Source: Microvelia longipes
Taxonomy: Eukaryota; Arthropoda; Insecta; Hemiptera; Veliidae
Direction of reading: 5' to 3'
DNA: 64,000 nucleotides
NCBI GenBank assembly: GCA_018340805.1
Contig: JACMZG010001908.1
Coordinates: 32,338,690 to 32,402,689 of the forward strand
Shown here: positions 11,981 to 24,839 of the stretch, piece by piece
Layout: every line of letters starts with the position of its first letter
How positions within the stretch are numbered: the stretch's first letter is position 1
The notes under the pieces: generated by a model
Seen by the model: the letters and a program-made list of their open reading frames with translations, nothing else
Database searches by the model: none
What the model was told of the DNA's origin: nothing
Program-made: the position numbers and the translations under genes

Positions 11981-13565
11981 TTGAGTAATAATACTTATAG
12001 GGGTTGGAAATAAAATGCATGTTTGATGGCAAATAAAAGAATGCCATTGGATAAATAGGTTTAATGTGTGTTTGGTAAAAATCAGGAATAGGTTAGCGGG
12101 TTACACAACAATGCTTGCTAATGTTACTGTTTATCCTATAGGTCTATTGTTGACTTTTTCACCCGACATTCGACTTTTTTTTAATAGACAGAAGTTATCA
12201 AATGAAGGAACGTACAGACAATCCGTCGAATAAGAAGTTGTTACTTTTTTGATAACAACGTTTATGGTTCCTAAGTTGAATATGTAAAACAACCCAAGGC
12301 AGGAAAATTGTGTATTTCAATTATTCTTTTATAGGCAGAAAGTTCGGAAGATCATTTTATATTTAAAATATATGGTATTGCGCTTGAAACTTCCAAGGCA
12401 GCAAAAGACTACATAAATTCTTGGCTGTTTAGGTCAGATTTCAAAATGTAGATTATGAAAAATTTAATAAGATAATAACGTGTTTCATTTTAAGTTTAAA
12501 TAATTTAAAATTAGAGTTGATTTAGGGAATTTAAAGTATAATTTTTAAGCAGATTTTTAATTAAAGCTCTTTTACAGAATGTTTATAAGATAATAATAAT
12601 GGCATTGATTTATTTATAAGTTTAACATTAAATAATGTCTTGCATTTTATTTGAGTTAGTGGCTTGTCTTCCTTTTATTTAAACTCCTCTCAAATATGTT
12701 TTTGTTATTTTATAAAGTTTGTACCGTGCGTTTAGCGTGAGTAGATAAAATATTGTATGCAACTCAAGAGAAAAGAATCTATACAGATACATAGTGTTTG
12801 CTCTATCTCGGCTTCGTTTTAACACATTGGTTGTCAAATTCTTACTTACCTCCTTCGACTTCGCCTCGGTTGTCAAATTTTACTTTACCATTTTCTGCTT
12901 CGCCTCTTAAGGTAATTTTATTGCCTATTCCTCTCGGATTCAACCCGGGAGCTAAATGTATTAGCAGATGTACTAGTATATGTACTAGTCCATTTCCCTA
13001 CACCTTGTAGCACAAATGTCTATTGGTTTAATTTTGAAAGAGTTTCAAATGTTTAGTCAAGATTGTTCCTGAGTTTATCTGAATAAACAGATTATTGTGA
13101 ACTGAATTACAGTTTACGATAAGTAAAAACAATTAAATTCTACAGAATTTACATTGTTAATCTGTTTAACAAGTTTCTAATCTTCTTCGTCTTTCATGAA
13201 AAATATGTTTATTTTATTCTAACAATCATTCAATGATATCTGAATAAGAGTATAAAATGTTAGATTTTAATTTGTTGTAAAACTAAAAACCTAAAACTAT
13301 CGAAATAATGTAATTTCGTGGGCTGTTAATTTGTCGTAAGTACTATGAAGTGAAATCTATTTTCTTTAAGAGGGGTCAGGAGGAGTAAATCGAATAAAAT
13401 CAGTCCGACTTTAATGATTAATTTCTCTCATATATATGTAGTCTTATATTACAAAAAATGCGGATATTTATCTTATAGGTTATACACTAGTTTGATCATT
13501 CTATAATTGGCTCTACGCAATTCGCATTAATTCATTGCTCAGTTTATGCTCATTATGTTCAGGTT

Positions 13566-13860
13566 TACGTTAAGCTCAGTTGGTTAAAGCATCAGGCTTT
13601 TTCAAAATCAACCGTAGATTACCTCTTGTCTGAAGGTAGCCCATGTTTAATTCTCAGTCAGGACACTTAGTTTTAACAAGGTAAATAGCGGGCCTACTGA
13701 TTTTACCTTCTCCTCAAAATAAATGTAGAGCTTACTCTTGCAGAATAACTGAATACCCTCACTATAGAGGTAGAGTGAGGTAGATGAAGTGTTGAAACTA
13801 CTTAAGTCTCCTCTTCGACTCTGGAGAAGGTAACTGCAGCGTGATTAAAGTAATTAACGT
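13566..13860 (+). repeat. tRNA-derived SINE-like repeat (single copy seen)
   Basis: Positions 13570-13600 read like a tRNA 5' half with an A box (AAGCTCAGTTGGTTAAAGCA). About 60 nt later, 13634-13664 resembles a decayed T arm (B box). The spacing is longer than in a tRNA, and the acceptor ends do not pair, so this is a tRNA-derived repeat and not a tRNA gene. The 3' part has no recognisable family and the end is uncertain. Confidence 0.5.
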
Positions 13861-14934
13861 TAAAGTTAATAAGGCAATAAAATTGTATGTATAAGTTTCA
13901 GTCGAGTCTTTTGTAATAGTCAAATAAAAGTGAGAGACTGTTTGCTCAAGAATTCGAGCCATCTAGTGAACCTTGGTGTGTGTAAGGTGATCTGAGTGAT
14001 CATTGAACAATGCGGTCCATGATTCTATCTTGGATTATCTAGCTACTGGCTTCAGCACACGACTGTGTTAGTGTCCTTACATCTATATGGTGATGGTTAA
14101 AAGTGCCTTAGAAACATAGTTTCCTTCCTTCTTTCCCTCGGAATAGCGCTTTTGCTTTGAAAATCTAGAAACAATGTTTAACAGGCTATAAAGTATAAAC
14201 AGGAAACTCAAACGAGAAATAGATTGTTCAGCAAAGAATATTCGCTCGGCTAGCAGATCACTGCACCAAATACATTTTAAGGTTGTAGGAAACGGAAAAA
14301 ATCCAATTTTGTCTAATTACTTGTTATATTTCCATGTTCGTGTTTCAACTCTCTTCAACCGGTATTTAAACACTTCTTCGTGCTTACTAATTGTGTTTCT
14401 GCTAATCTCACCAATTTTCCTCCCTTAATCTAGGTAAGTGTCTCATATTTTAAACCTTACTCACCTTGACATTGTCTTGTGGAAGCAATTATTCTATTTC
14501 AGATACGAAAAATAAAATCGAATGGATGTAGTTTATTTGTCATTAGTCATTGTAGTTGATGTTGTGCAATAATTTATTACAATTACTTGGTTGCTAGAGG
14601 TATCTAATTATTTCAGCAAATTTACTTAACCTTGACTCAGTATTTTTAAGCGTTTTTCCAATTTTCCTATTTCTATTTCTAACTAGGCGAACATTTTTTG
14701 TCTTACTTTATAACTAATGTAGTTTCTCTACTCAAGTGAATTTTATTCGCAACAAAATAACATGTTTTATTGTTTTTATTTCATTATCGTAATTGTTATG
14801 TTATTTTCTTTACTTAGTTATAAAATAAAATATGTATTAAACATTATTATCGTTTGGTAAATGAATTTGGCATCAGTAAAGTATGTTTTAATTTCTTTAA
14901 AAACTTAAAAATTTTAAACAAAAATGAATGAATT

Positions 14935-15345
14935 AATTAGTTGGTTATTTTATTGTAGCTAAAAAATGAACATTACTTAATTAAAGTAACTTTAAACTTT
15001 TTTGTGTAAAATTGAATATTACATACAAAAAAAAAAAAAATTAGTAAGAGTTTCAAATAGTTTTTAATCCTGCTGGTGCTAAAACTTGAAGATTTCATAA
15101 AAAAATTAACTTAACAGTTTGTTAGTTTGTGGTTAATAAAACTTGAACATTAAATACATCAAGTCCTCACAGTTTGTTATTTTGTCGTTACTATAATTTG
15201 GGCATTACATGAAATTATTAAATTTAAAGAGAGTTACAAACACTTTCTGGTTTTTTTAGTGCTAAAATTTGGACATTTCATACAAAAAGTAACATTGCAA
15301 ACAATTCGTTATTTTAACCGCAGCGAAGTTTATTTATAAAATATT
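14935..15345 (+). repeat. degenerate tandem repeat, unit about 57-70 bp
   Basis: About six diverged units share the pattern CAGTTTGTTATTTTG followed by CTAAAACTTG and a CATTTCATA-like end, near 14940, 15058, 15115, 15171, 15240 and 15301. Unit length drifts, so this is an old minisatellite. Confidence 0.55.
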
Positions 15346-15349
15346 AAAT

Positions 15350-17180
15350 TAATCGAGTTAGTTTTGGTGATATATTAAGTAAGTTTAGAAATGTTTTAAA
15401 CAGTTTTGCTTTATTTTATCTAAATTAGGCGATCTAAGGGTCAAGGCTACGTTGCAGGGAGATGACTTGTGTTATAAATCGAAGCTTTTAACTGGAGATG
15501 CTGGTTATAACACTTTCATCTTAAGCTACAATAAACTGAACTGGACCTTAAAATAGAATTAAATTCACCGAAATATTATATTGACGTAAATTTGGGTTCA
15601 ATAGAAGTACAAAAAATGATTCAAATAATTTACGTTCAATCATTTATGAGAAGTCTTAGACTTCTTTTCTTTTTACCAAGAAAGTCTGGGAACGAGAACG
15701 CTAAACTATTAGTTCTAATTCTAAACTCTTTTACAGACGATTTATATAATAATAGAAGGACCTAAAGACAACACTGCAAAATTTGCACCCTAGTCCTGAA
15801 TCTACCTATTTTTAGGCAGTATTTTTAATTTGTTAATATTTTGTATTATTATCATTTCACTTACAGAGGGCCCGGCCTAGACCCTTCTTTTTTTCCTACT
15901 TTTCCAGTAGGAAATTAGAAAACCTCCTTCTTTTTTGACTTTTCCCACTTTTTCAATCGCAAGCAAACGGATTTTTAATAGTAAGATGAATTTTAATTGT
16001 TTTATGATGACCATTTTAAAAATAGATTTTTGATTTATTTAACTCCTTCTTCTTCTTTTTAAAAGTCTTCTAATAACAGTCCTTTTTAGATATAACTTGT
16101 ATTACGTTGTTTAAAAATAATTTTTACTGGAACTTTATCTGGTCTTTTTGGTAGAGGTATTTTGGTTTGATATTTTGTGCTGGCCTATATTGAATACTTG
16201 CAAAAATGTATAGTAACAAACCACATTAACGATTAAACACTCCTACTTTTTTTTTGCCAAAATCCCTACTTTTTAACCATGGAAATCGCTGCGCCCCCTG
16301 CTCTTATGACCATTATTTTTGTTTTTACTAATTAATTGTAATAATTAAACTGTTTGGTAAAAAATTCCTCTTTAAAATATTTTATTCACAAAGAGCAGTT
16401 TATTTATATATCCGAGACAGATAGGGCCTAGAGAGGCCCTTTCTGTTGAATTGTGTAACATCGAAAAGGTAACCTAAACATCTTTGATTATTAATATAAT
16501 CAAAATAAACTGTGCAACGTTGCAGTAACTTATTTAATAGAACTTTTGTAATACAAATGAAATTAAAAACAATGTGGGTAAAGCTGATAAAGAAAGATTA
16601 ATTTATTATAACCTTGACTGCTCAGTAAAGAGGTTACAATGATGTTACGCAAAGTCCTTGAGAGCCCTAAAAAGATGTTTCATGCCTCTTAGTGTACTAT
16701 GATAGGGTACGCTTCCTCTAGTAATATATCTCTATATGTTGACCCTATGTAAAAGGGATAGACAGTTAGGGTTTCTTTAGAATGCACTCATTGATTTTTT
16801 ATGAAATAGAGCGACATTCCGCCCATGATTATTTTGAAAGGTTATCCTATTTTTAACCGTCTATTATTATTTAATCAATGTATTTTTTTTGTGATATTTA
16901 ATTAAGTTTATAATTATTATTTATAAAACTAATATTTTCACACGTTAATTTATGATTCTAGTAAATTTAAGTAAGAATTATGAATAAAGTATTTTAACGA
17001 ATTCCAAGCTTTAAAAGTTATTTAAGCTTGGTTACTTAAAGCTGAGGCTTAATGTGTTTTAGTAGAGTTTTTTATGTCGAATTTGCTGAGCTTATTTCCC
17101 TGGGGCAAAATGTAATTAGATTGTGTACAAGAGATTTAATAATTTCATTTTTATATTTTATGGTTTTTACTTATATATTA
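15350..17180. other. gene-free AT-rich DNA
   Basis: No coding, RNA or transposon signature was recognised. T- and C-rich patches near 15880-15960 and 16240-16300 look like scraps of one old repeat. Confidence 0.4.
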
Positions 17181-17189
17181 TATTATTAT

Positions 17190-17323
<134 letters not shown>

Positions 17324-18784
17324 GGTGCGTCAAATATAATGTTGCACGGTTGATGGTACGTGGTGTCAGTTTATGATGTAACTGCTTAATGTTATTTAAC
17401 AATAGTAAATAAAATACCGTACTGAAAATGCGTGTAAAACGTCTTTGCATTGCTCGTGTGGTGTTACAAACCTTGCTTTGCTCGGACTGCTGAACCACAC
17501 TCGCATGCAAAGTTTTGTTCCTCACTAATTGCGTAATGCACTATTATTTATTTCTAATTAATTTGGTTTTAACTCTATTTTTATATTTTTTGTTCCAGGT
17601 ACTTTGAATACAGTCTCATTTTTGTAGCAAGAGATTTGACTTATAATCTATAGCTGGTTAATTAAATTTGATAGGGATATTATAATCTGATCTCTATCTT
17701 GCCACGCACGGACACAAGATGGTTTACTGGCATCGATTTTTGTTGTTACTTAACTTGCGTTTATGTATGCTTTTAGTTTTATGCTTGAGGTTACTTATCG
17801 ATACTTAGTCAATTTTGCATAAAAATAAAATATTTATTTTAGTCACTATCTCCGTTTTGAGTTCGCTTTCATGTTATTCTTGTATTGCTTTGTGCGTGAA
17901 TGTGATGATATTTGATTTTTTCTTATGGGCTGTTGATTGATAGATAAATGTTGTTAATTAAATTCAATGCCTTCTTAATCTACGTTCTGTGATCGAAGGG
18001 ATGTATGATTAATTGTAGCTGTAAGGAGATTATTCGGTAAGAAGATGGCGTCATTAGTAAAATGCAGTTCTTCTCAAGATAAAGGTTATTCTTTTTGTTA
18101 CTTACCAACTTGGTACATGTATTTCTGATGGACCTTTCGGCCCTCGACAGTTAAGCGCCTCATGCAAGTAGTTTTTTCACTTATATTCTGCTGAATTTCT
18201 AATCAATACAATGCAATACAGTTATGTATTGCTAAATTTGCATAGTTTAGATATTTAAGGCGACATTTGTATTACTTTAGTGTAGAATATCTACATTCTA
18301 CATGTAACATATTTTTAACTTTACACAAAAGTTGGGTTCTTTTTTTGTAGTTGATTTTGATACATGTGCCTTACATAATAATATTATGGAAAAAGAGTTA
18401 ACTAAATAAAACTTAAATTCTAAGAAATTATGTACTAAAACATGTTAGCTTAGGAGGAATAAATCCTATTCAAACTAAAATATCCAGCTCAAATACTTGG
18501 TTTACTTTATGCATAAAGTTATCTCTGAAATGCTTAGCTTACCTAAGCCCCCGCCTCACTGCTAGCTTACTTAACTATTTATTCTAGGTGAAAATTTCTA
18601 CCTTTCTAAATTTCCTGAACTAATTATTCCGTTATTTATAGTTGTAGATAATTTAAAAAAATTAACAAGTGCTTTTATAAATTTCATGCATTATTATTAA
18701 TTCTTCATGAATAGTTTTATTTTTTAGGTATCGGGTTCATATCCTGGGGTACACTTACAGTTAATATCGCATACATTTATAAGT

Positions 18785-18946
18785 ATTTATAAGCCTCAAA
18801 CTCATCAGGGATAACCCTCGCGGGAACCACCTCACGTGGTAGAATAATCTAAAATTATAGTCTTAATTTATTTGAACTCATCTTATATAAACTAAGAATG
18901 TAACCTGGGATGCGAACCCCAGACCTCCGTAGTGACAAAGGTCAGA

Positions 18947-19012
<66 letters not shown>

Positions 19013-19050
19013 CTTTTAACATAACAACCTCGGCCACGTAGGCGGCTTAA
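18785..19050 (-). repeat. SINE family D copy with a (TA)n array inside its head
   Basis: On the minus strand it reads as a tRNA-like head with an A box (GTGGCCGAGGTTGTTA), a B box (GGGGTTCGCATCCCAGG), then a conserved body with CACGTGAGGTGGTTCCCGCG and a tail region. The (TA)n array at 18948-19009 sits between the A and B boxes, where the complete copy at 36821 has about 35 bp of ordinary sequence. Confidence 0.75.
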
Positions 19051-19371
19051 CGCATAGCATAAATTATTCTCCGCATAAATTATTAAAAACTATATTTTTC
19101 TACTACTACGTTCCGTTCGACTTGAAATTTTGTACATTTACTAAGTAATTAATTATAGCTCTTTTAAGTAAATACTTGTTTTGACAATTTCCTCCTCAAG
19201 TATCAAATATTGTTTTAACTGTTTTAAGTTTTCAGAATTTAGTGAACTTTCGAAGAAAATATGAGCTTTATGATATCATCCTTGCAATCCTAATTTTGTT
19301 CTTTACTTAAAAAAACTTTCTTATGGGCTTTCTATAATTTTAAGTATTCCAAATTTGGTGCGATTCTGATA

Positions 19372-19403
19372 AAAATTTTAGCCAAAGAATTGGCTAAAAT
19401 TTT
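19372..19403. other. perfect 14-bp stem hairpin
   Basis: AAAATTTTAGCCAA and TTGGCTAAAATTTT form a perfect 14-bp stem around the loop AGAA. It is flanked by AT-rich DNA without a gene, and no U-run terminator context is implied in a eukaryote. Confidence 0.6.
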
Positions 19404-19822
19404 GCAATTTAGATGTGTGATGCCATCATTAACGCAATCAAGTAATAACAAGATAATATAACAAGCTTGATGATCCTAAATTAAATCTTGAAAAAATGTG
19501 AATGCAAAAAAAAATAATTATGTATTTTGTATCGGGACGTTTTAGCAGATTTCCAGAAAAAAAACGAGCTTATGAGATTGGGTTCATAGAGGCGGGGGGG
19601 TGGTTTTTTTTATAGAGGGCACTTACTGGTCAAGCGAGTGACATCATATAGAAGTACTGAATCCTATTGTTAGAGAAATATTTATTTCGTCAATGACTAA
19701 TAATGACTTAGCAATATTTCTCGCCTAGCAATGACCAAGAGGTCAACTGTCTCTTGCTTCCTCTTTGCGGCTTTTTAAATTTTAGTCAACAATTTGATTA
19801 CAGTTGCCACAACACTACCATC

Positions 19823-19860
19823 GGAGTCGCAAGGCTCTAAACTGGTATTAATATTTATTA
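19823..19860 (+). repeat. 3' end fragment of SINE family D
   Basis: The stretch GTCGCAAGGCTCTAAACTGG with a degenerate ATT tail matches the 3' end of the SINE at 36821-37055. The head is missing. Confidence 0.6.
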
Positions 19861-20029
19861 ATATGTGTGTCAAAAGAAGGTGTCGTACTCTTAAAAATAC
19901 CGTTATAGACTAAACCATTGTGTCACAACGTCATTGCTTGTTTAGTCTATCTAATCTTCCTAATTTTACGATATAAAAGTCACTTGGCTTTTATATCGAG
20001 CACTGTTGCTACATATCCCCAATAACTAT

Positions 20030-20460
20030 ACTAAGTTTCATTTCAATACGGCCCGTATATCTACGGGTTAGGTCGGATGACTTATGTTAAGGAGCATCGA
20101 GCGAGATCTGAACCTGAAAGGGTGATGACTGCTGGGAATAAAACGGATGAGGACAAGGAAAGCAAGTCACCTCCCGTTACACAAATTAGGTAATTTCCTT
20201 ACTCTGAGGACGAATAGAGAGCATGTTGTAATTGCCCGTAGCCTGCCAAAACTTATACAGGGGTCGAAACCAACCCAAGAGGGGACGATGCTTCACTCAC
20301 TTTTAATGGACTTCCGCTGAAAACTACTTCTTCAGGGGGGGGGGGGCGAAAATTTTTCGGTAGGTTGAGGGGTGACCCCTGGCCTTTCCCTGACTACAGG
20401 CCATGCTTATAGCACATCCGATAGTGTTTGGAAAAGTTCCGAGGTATTCTTTACCTCATT
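20030..20460 (+). repeat. 3' half of repeat family A, diverged
   Basis: It starts with the AAGTTTCATTTCAATACGGC segment and continues through GGGAATAAA-CGGATGA to the GGAAAAGTTCCGAGGTA terminal motif (20430-20447), the same order as other family A copies. About 200 bp of extra, GC-richer sequence with a 12-base G run (20334-20345) is inserted at 20165-20400. Confidence 0.6.
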
Positions 20461-21391
20461 TTTTTCTTATGTGTCGCAAAACTGTTAAAAATCTGTTTCA
20501 TTGTCCGTACCCTAAATATGCAGTGAATAAGCATTATTTAAGCCTGCTTAAATAAGCAGTCATAACCAAATTTTGGCCTTCAATTAGTTAACTTAATTGA
20601 TTGAATTGGTAGAGTTAATTAGATTTTCAAGGGAAAACAAATTTAATATTTTCGTTTTGTATCATCTTTACGGCACAGACATGCGGAAACTACTCGAAGT
20701 AATTGTCTTCTATACTTACAAAATTATTAAATTTGGCTACTCGATAACTAATAAACTAAAGCATTAACTAAAGCAAATAGCTATAGCTTACATTCATTGG
20801 CTCAATATTCATTCACCAAATTTGCCAATACCAATTCGGTCCCATTCTAGATTCCTATGCTTTTAGTGTAAACAAATTTCTTCGGAGTTAAACTTCGAAG
20901 AAAGATGATCTTTATTTTTAAGTTAAAAAAATTCTTGCTTTTATTTATTTAGATGCTATTTACATGCTTCAAGAAAAGTTCTTGCTTGATTTAATATGAA
21001 TGTTGAAATAATTGCATGCATATCTACTGCTTTCGATTTTAAGGTGCATCAGATAATAATCTCATTATATGGATTTAATTAAGTTTTGCTTAACTTGATA
21101 GTTTAGCGGATTTTCCCACTTAGAAAACTGCATTTAATAATTACTGGAAGCAGGAAACCCCTCTCAGCTTGTAATCAGATTAGATCATCTAATCTGTGAT
21201 CATAGCAATTGTTTTGACCAAAATAGTTCCCACTATTTGCACGTCAAAATACTTAAGCTCACATTAACCACGGGCATCAACCATTATTTTATTATTGCAT
21301 TGGTCAATTTGCCGTAATTATTTGAATTTTTTTCACTAATTGTTTTATGTAGTCATTTTTAGCAGGAACTAATTTGCTAATAATTTGAGTT

Positions 21392-21531
21392 TTCTTCTTA
21401 TCTGCTTGATCTTTGTAAAAATCGTGTTCTAAACAAATTTACATTATCTGTCTAAATTTGTTGGTATGGTAATGCGCCTCTTTTTACCTATAAATTTTTG
21501 TTTATAGATTACTGGTTCTAAATCTTAAGAT
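21392..21531. repeat. 140-bp direct repeat, copy 1
   Basis: This 140-bp stretch is identical base for base to 23411-23550, 2,019 bp downstream in the same orientation. It shows no LTR-type ends (no TG...CA) and no tRNA-like boxes. The sequence on both sides differs. Confidence 0.95.
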
Positions 21532-22414
21532 AAACGGTTTTCCCAACCAGCTATTAAACAGCTGTTAAACTAGTAGATAATAAAATGTATCATTGTTACT
21601 TTGCTATTTTAGGTATTACTGAAAATCTTTTTACTTAACTGGAATTATAAATATAAATCAAATTACAATAAAAATTGTCTTATTGATCTTAAAGCAGCAA
21701 AAATAAACAAAAAGAAGTAAAAAATAATTAATTTGATAAGGTCATATAATCGATCTTTGGTTTATACAATTTATTAAAATTAATGACTAGAGCCCCACTA
21801 AGAAGTTAAAAATCGCAAGTAAAGTTAAAAACTCGTTGCAGTTTATCACTGCTGAAGGAGTAATAAAATAGCTTAAGCTAAAATTGCCAAAAGTCATGTG
21901 CAAGGCTTTAAATATAGTAGTTCTTAAATGTGAAGGGGCAGATTTCAGATGGACCTACAGTTTTAATTCTTAAAAATGTTATAAAAAAACATAGACTATC
22001 AAAAATTGTCTCGGAACTTAACTTTTCCTCCATATATCATATTGACCACACATCCTCACTACTTTGAACTCGCTTCGCACATCCTTGGAATTTGATTGAG
22101 TTAATGACCATTAATGATGGTTAATAAGTAAATTTAAAAATTATTTTCCGGTAAGTACAACAATACCAAAAAGTTGTTTTTTATCAAGTTTTAACTCTAT
22201 AGCTTAAACACAATGTGAGCTATGATAAAAGCAGGCATAGGCACGTATAATCTAGTTTTGGATGTTTAGCGGAAACACAATACTTATATAGCTACGGTTT
22301 AAATTAGGAAAGTAAATTTAAAATTTTGAGTGTTTATGTACTTACATTATAGTATAGTACACAACTAAACAAAAGATAAATTTAGAAATAATGTCTAAAG
22401 AAGGATGATTTTTA

Positions 22415-22630
22415 ATATCGGGTACGAGGTACTTCGGAACATTTCCTGACCTACAGGCTCGGAAATGTTAATGGATACGCTACAGACAGACAAGTTTGTG
22501 AAAGCTTCTCAGGAGGTCTTAGAAACATCTGAAATAAATAATAAGGTAATATCCCAGTTTCGGATTTACTAAGCTAACACAATATTTTTTGTATACACCC
22601 TATGTATAAAAAAGGAAGAGTAAAAAATCA
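22415..22630 (-). repeat. internally deleted copy of repeat family A
   Basis: Read on the minus strand it begins with AGGAAGAG...TAAAAAAAATATTGTG and ACTGGGATA, and ends with GGTAAGG-like and CGAAGTACCTCGTACCCGA sequence. These are the two ends of family A with the middle missing. Confidence 0.6.
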
Positions 22631-23121
22631 ATGTCTCTTTTTAATTTTGATAAGAAACACAATTTTTAAGCCTTTCAGACATGGAAACTTATATTATAGC
22701 GCTGTTATGTTTGGCTTGGCTACCACATAGTCGCCGGGGAATCGAAAAGACCATATTTTATTCATTTCCTCCCTCAACGCTTTCCCGTGCATTTCCTCTG
22801 AAATGAAACAGAGAAAAACCAACTGCTTTGATTTATTCAAACAACTCTTTGTATAAAACTTTTTATTTATTCTGAAAATTAAAACGTCTTTTTTATCAGA
22901 TTGTTTTATATTATTTAAATTTTCTGGAACAACTTGTTTTTTCGTTTTTATTTTTTTTAAGTTAATAATTTGATTACTTTATATTAAATCATTACTAATA
23001 TCGAACCCTATTTTATAAGAAACTCTTGAAGTAGTTTAAAACGTGGACAATAACACAGTTTGCATTTAGTGAAATCCATAGGCGAAGGTAAAAATCTTCG
23101 GGGTGAGGGGGCTTCAGTCCC

Positions 23122-23123
<2 letters not shown>

Positions 23124-23189
<66 letters not shown>

Positions 23190-23238
23190 ATATATATATA
23201 ATATATATATATATATAATATATATATATAATATATAT

Positions 23239-23287
<49 letters not shown>

Positions 23288-23295
23288 TATATATA
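23124..23295. repeat. (TA)n microsatellite
   Basis: About 170 bp of TA dinucleotides with scattered AT/TA phase slips. It lies 115 bp before the second copy of the 140-bp direct repeat. Confidence 0.95.
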
Positions 23296-23410
23296 AGAAA
23301 GAAATAAGAGAAATACGATGCACAGAGTAACGTCTCTTCATTTTCTCATGTTCCAACCGGATTTTGAATACCGGTATACCTGTCAAGACATTTGTTTTAC
23401 CAATTACCTA

Positions 23411-23550
23411 TTCTTCTTATCTGCTTGATCTTTGTAAAAATCGTGTTCTAAACAAATTTACATTATCTGTCTAAATTTGTTGGTATGGTAATGCGCCTCT
23501 TTTTACCTATAAATTTTTGTTTATAGATTACTGGTTCTAAATCTTAAGAT
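23411..23550. repeat. 140-bp direct repeat, copy 2
   Basis: Identical to 21392-21531. Because both copies are exact in non-coding DNA, the duplication is recent or an assembly artefact. Confidence 0.95.
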
Positions 23551-23659
23551 TTATTTTTTTTCTTACTGTCCTATTTAAATGCCAATCTATTAATCAAAAA
23601 GTCTAAACTTAAAGAGAATTACAGATAAGGAAGAAAGCTATGAATAAGTTAATTATAAA

Positions 23660-23910
23660 TAAATAATAATAATAATGCCCGTTTAGAGCCTTTCTGCTTA
23701 TCAGAAATAACCACTGCGGGAACTACCTAAGGTAGTGTTAGCAACCGTTACGCTCTAAGTGTAATCTGAAGTTTGCAAAAATTTATTTGACCGTCACTTA
23801 TGTAAACTAAGAAGGTAACCTGGGATGAGAATCCTAGCCCTCCTTGGTGTCAAAGGTCAGTATGATAAATAATGACGCTTTAACTACCTCGACCACGAAA
23901 GCTGCTAATA
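23660..23910 (-). repeat. SINE family D copy
   Basis: On the minus strand the head shows GTGGTCGAGGTAGTTAAAGCG (A box region) and a B box with one change (GGATTCTCATCCCAGG). The body matches the other copies, ending in GCTCTAAACGGGC and an ATT tail. It is more diverged than the copy at 36821. Confidence 0.8.
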
Positions 23911-24225
23911 AATGAATAAAAATTAAAAGGAAATTATAAAAACTCCAATAACTTTAACATAGTTCACCTTAATTTAATTTTCATATAACTGTACAAGGGT
24001 AATATGATTGGGGGGGGGGCTAACCTTACTAAAGGTTGTTAGTCCTGTTTGTAAAAGTGTTGCAAAATTTGTAAATCTTTTTCAAAATTGAACTCCGTTT
24101 ATTTGTGTCGATTGAGTAGGTTTTAAATATTAAAAATAAGCAGAAATAATTTTTGTTAATATTTTATCTTAAATAACCTCTTTAAAAAGAGGCGCTCAAA
24201 CGAATTTTTGTTAAAACAAATGAAA

Positions 24226-24264
24226 CATAACCTTCGTAAGAAGATTAAAATTACGAAGGATATG
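24226..24264. other. hairpin with 14-bp imperfect stem
   Basis: CATAACCTTCGTAA faces TTACGAAGGATATG with one A-A mismatch and an 11-nt loop. It lies about 480 bp upstream of the gene 1 promoter; no function is evident. Confidence 0.45.
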
Positions 24265-24744
24265 TTTTATGAAGTATAAAGTGAACTATTTTCTAGAGCA
24301 GACGTTTAAAAGACATCTATTATAAACAGATTCATTCATGTTCGCTCTCTAGTGCCTTGTATTCCTTCAACATGAATAAACATAGGTCAAGGGGTACATA
24401 CACATAATAAAATATAAAAATAAACGTAGAGCAAAGGTAGGACCCAGAAATAGTCGTGTGGGTAGAACCCCTAATGATATAAATTTGTGTGATGTTACAA
24501 TTTTAGATGTTTGATGTTTTTCCACGATTCACCCCCTCTCCTACTTTTAGCCCCCACTTTTCTAAAATCTTGACCCCTCTATTAATGTGACCCAGTGAGC
24601 AAAAATTAGCTCATAAACAGTTATTACTGAAAATTCAAGTAAAAACATTGTTAACCTTGTTTTAATACCCTTTAAAATGTGCAGTTTTTCTCTTTTTAAC
24701 TGATTTGGCACGCACGACTCTTCTTAAACCCTCTTATACTTAGT

Positions 24745-24778
24745 TATAAATATTTAAATATCTTTATTTCTTTCAGTC
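24745..24778 (+). promoter_or_regulatory. core promoter of gene 1: TATA box and initiator
   Basis: TATAAATA at 24745-24752 is followed by TCAGTC at 24773-24778. Taking the A at 24775 as +1 puts the first T of the TATA box at -30, the textbook arthropod spacing for TATA and the TCAGT initiator. The first ATG lies 25 nt downstream. The same bases (a pyrimidine tract ending in TTTCAG) could instead be a splice acceptor, with a further non-coding exon upstream; 5' transcript ends would decide. Confidence 0.65.
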
Positions 24779-24839
24779 TAGTGTCGTAACTGATTCAATA
24801 TGCATCTATTACTTCTTTCTACTTTATTGTTTTTACCAG
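24775..24839 (+). CDS. gene 1, exon 1: signal-peptide exon
   Basis: The ATG at 24800 opens 13 codons plus one base: MHLLLLSTLLFLP and the G of a split codon. This is a short positive-free n-region and a strongly hydrophobic core, as in a secretory signal peptide. The exon ends at CCAG|GTGATT, a good donor, leaving a phase-1 junction. Joined to the phase-1 acceptor at 32545 it gives a Gly codon and continues as IKPSNDLQ. No stop lies in between. The 5' UTR is 25 nt if the initiator call is right. Confidence rests on the combination of promoter, hydrophobic start, donor and matching phase; no transcript was available. Confidence 0.7.

Larger units (their letters stand above)
9100..13560. other. 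gene-free AT-rich DNA
   Basis: No conserved protein, splice-bounded exon or RNA gene is visible. It contains a GC-richer patch at 9140-9235, two hairpins (listed separately) and a short C-rich tRNA-like scrap near 11622-11690 on the minus strand that is too degraded to name. The short open frames here have no family features. Confidence 0.5.

Noticed and set aside
13566..13664. tRNA gene
   Set aside because: A-box and weak B-box words are present, but the spacing is too long and the acceptor and T stems do not pair.
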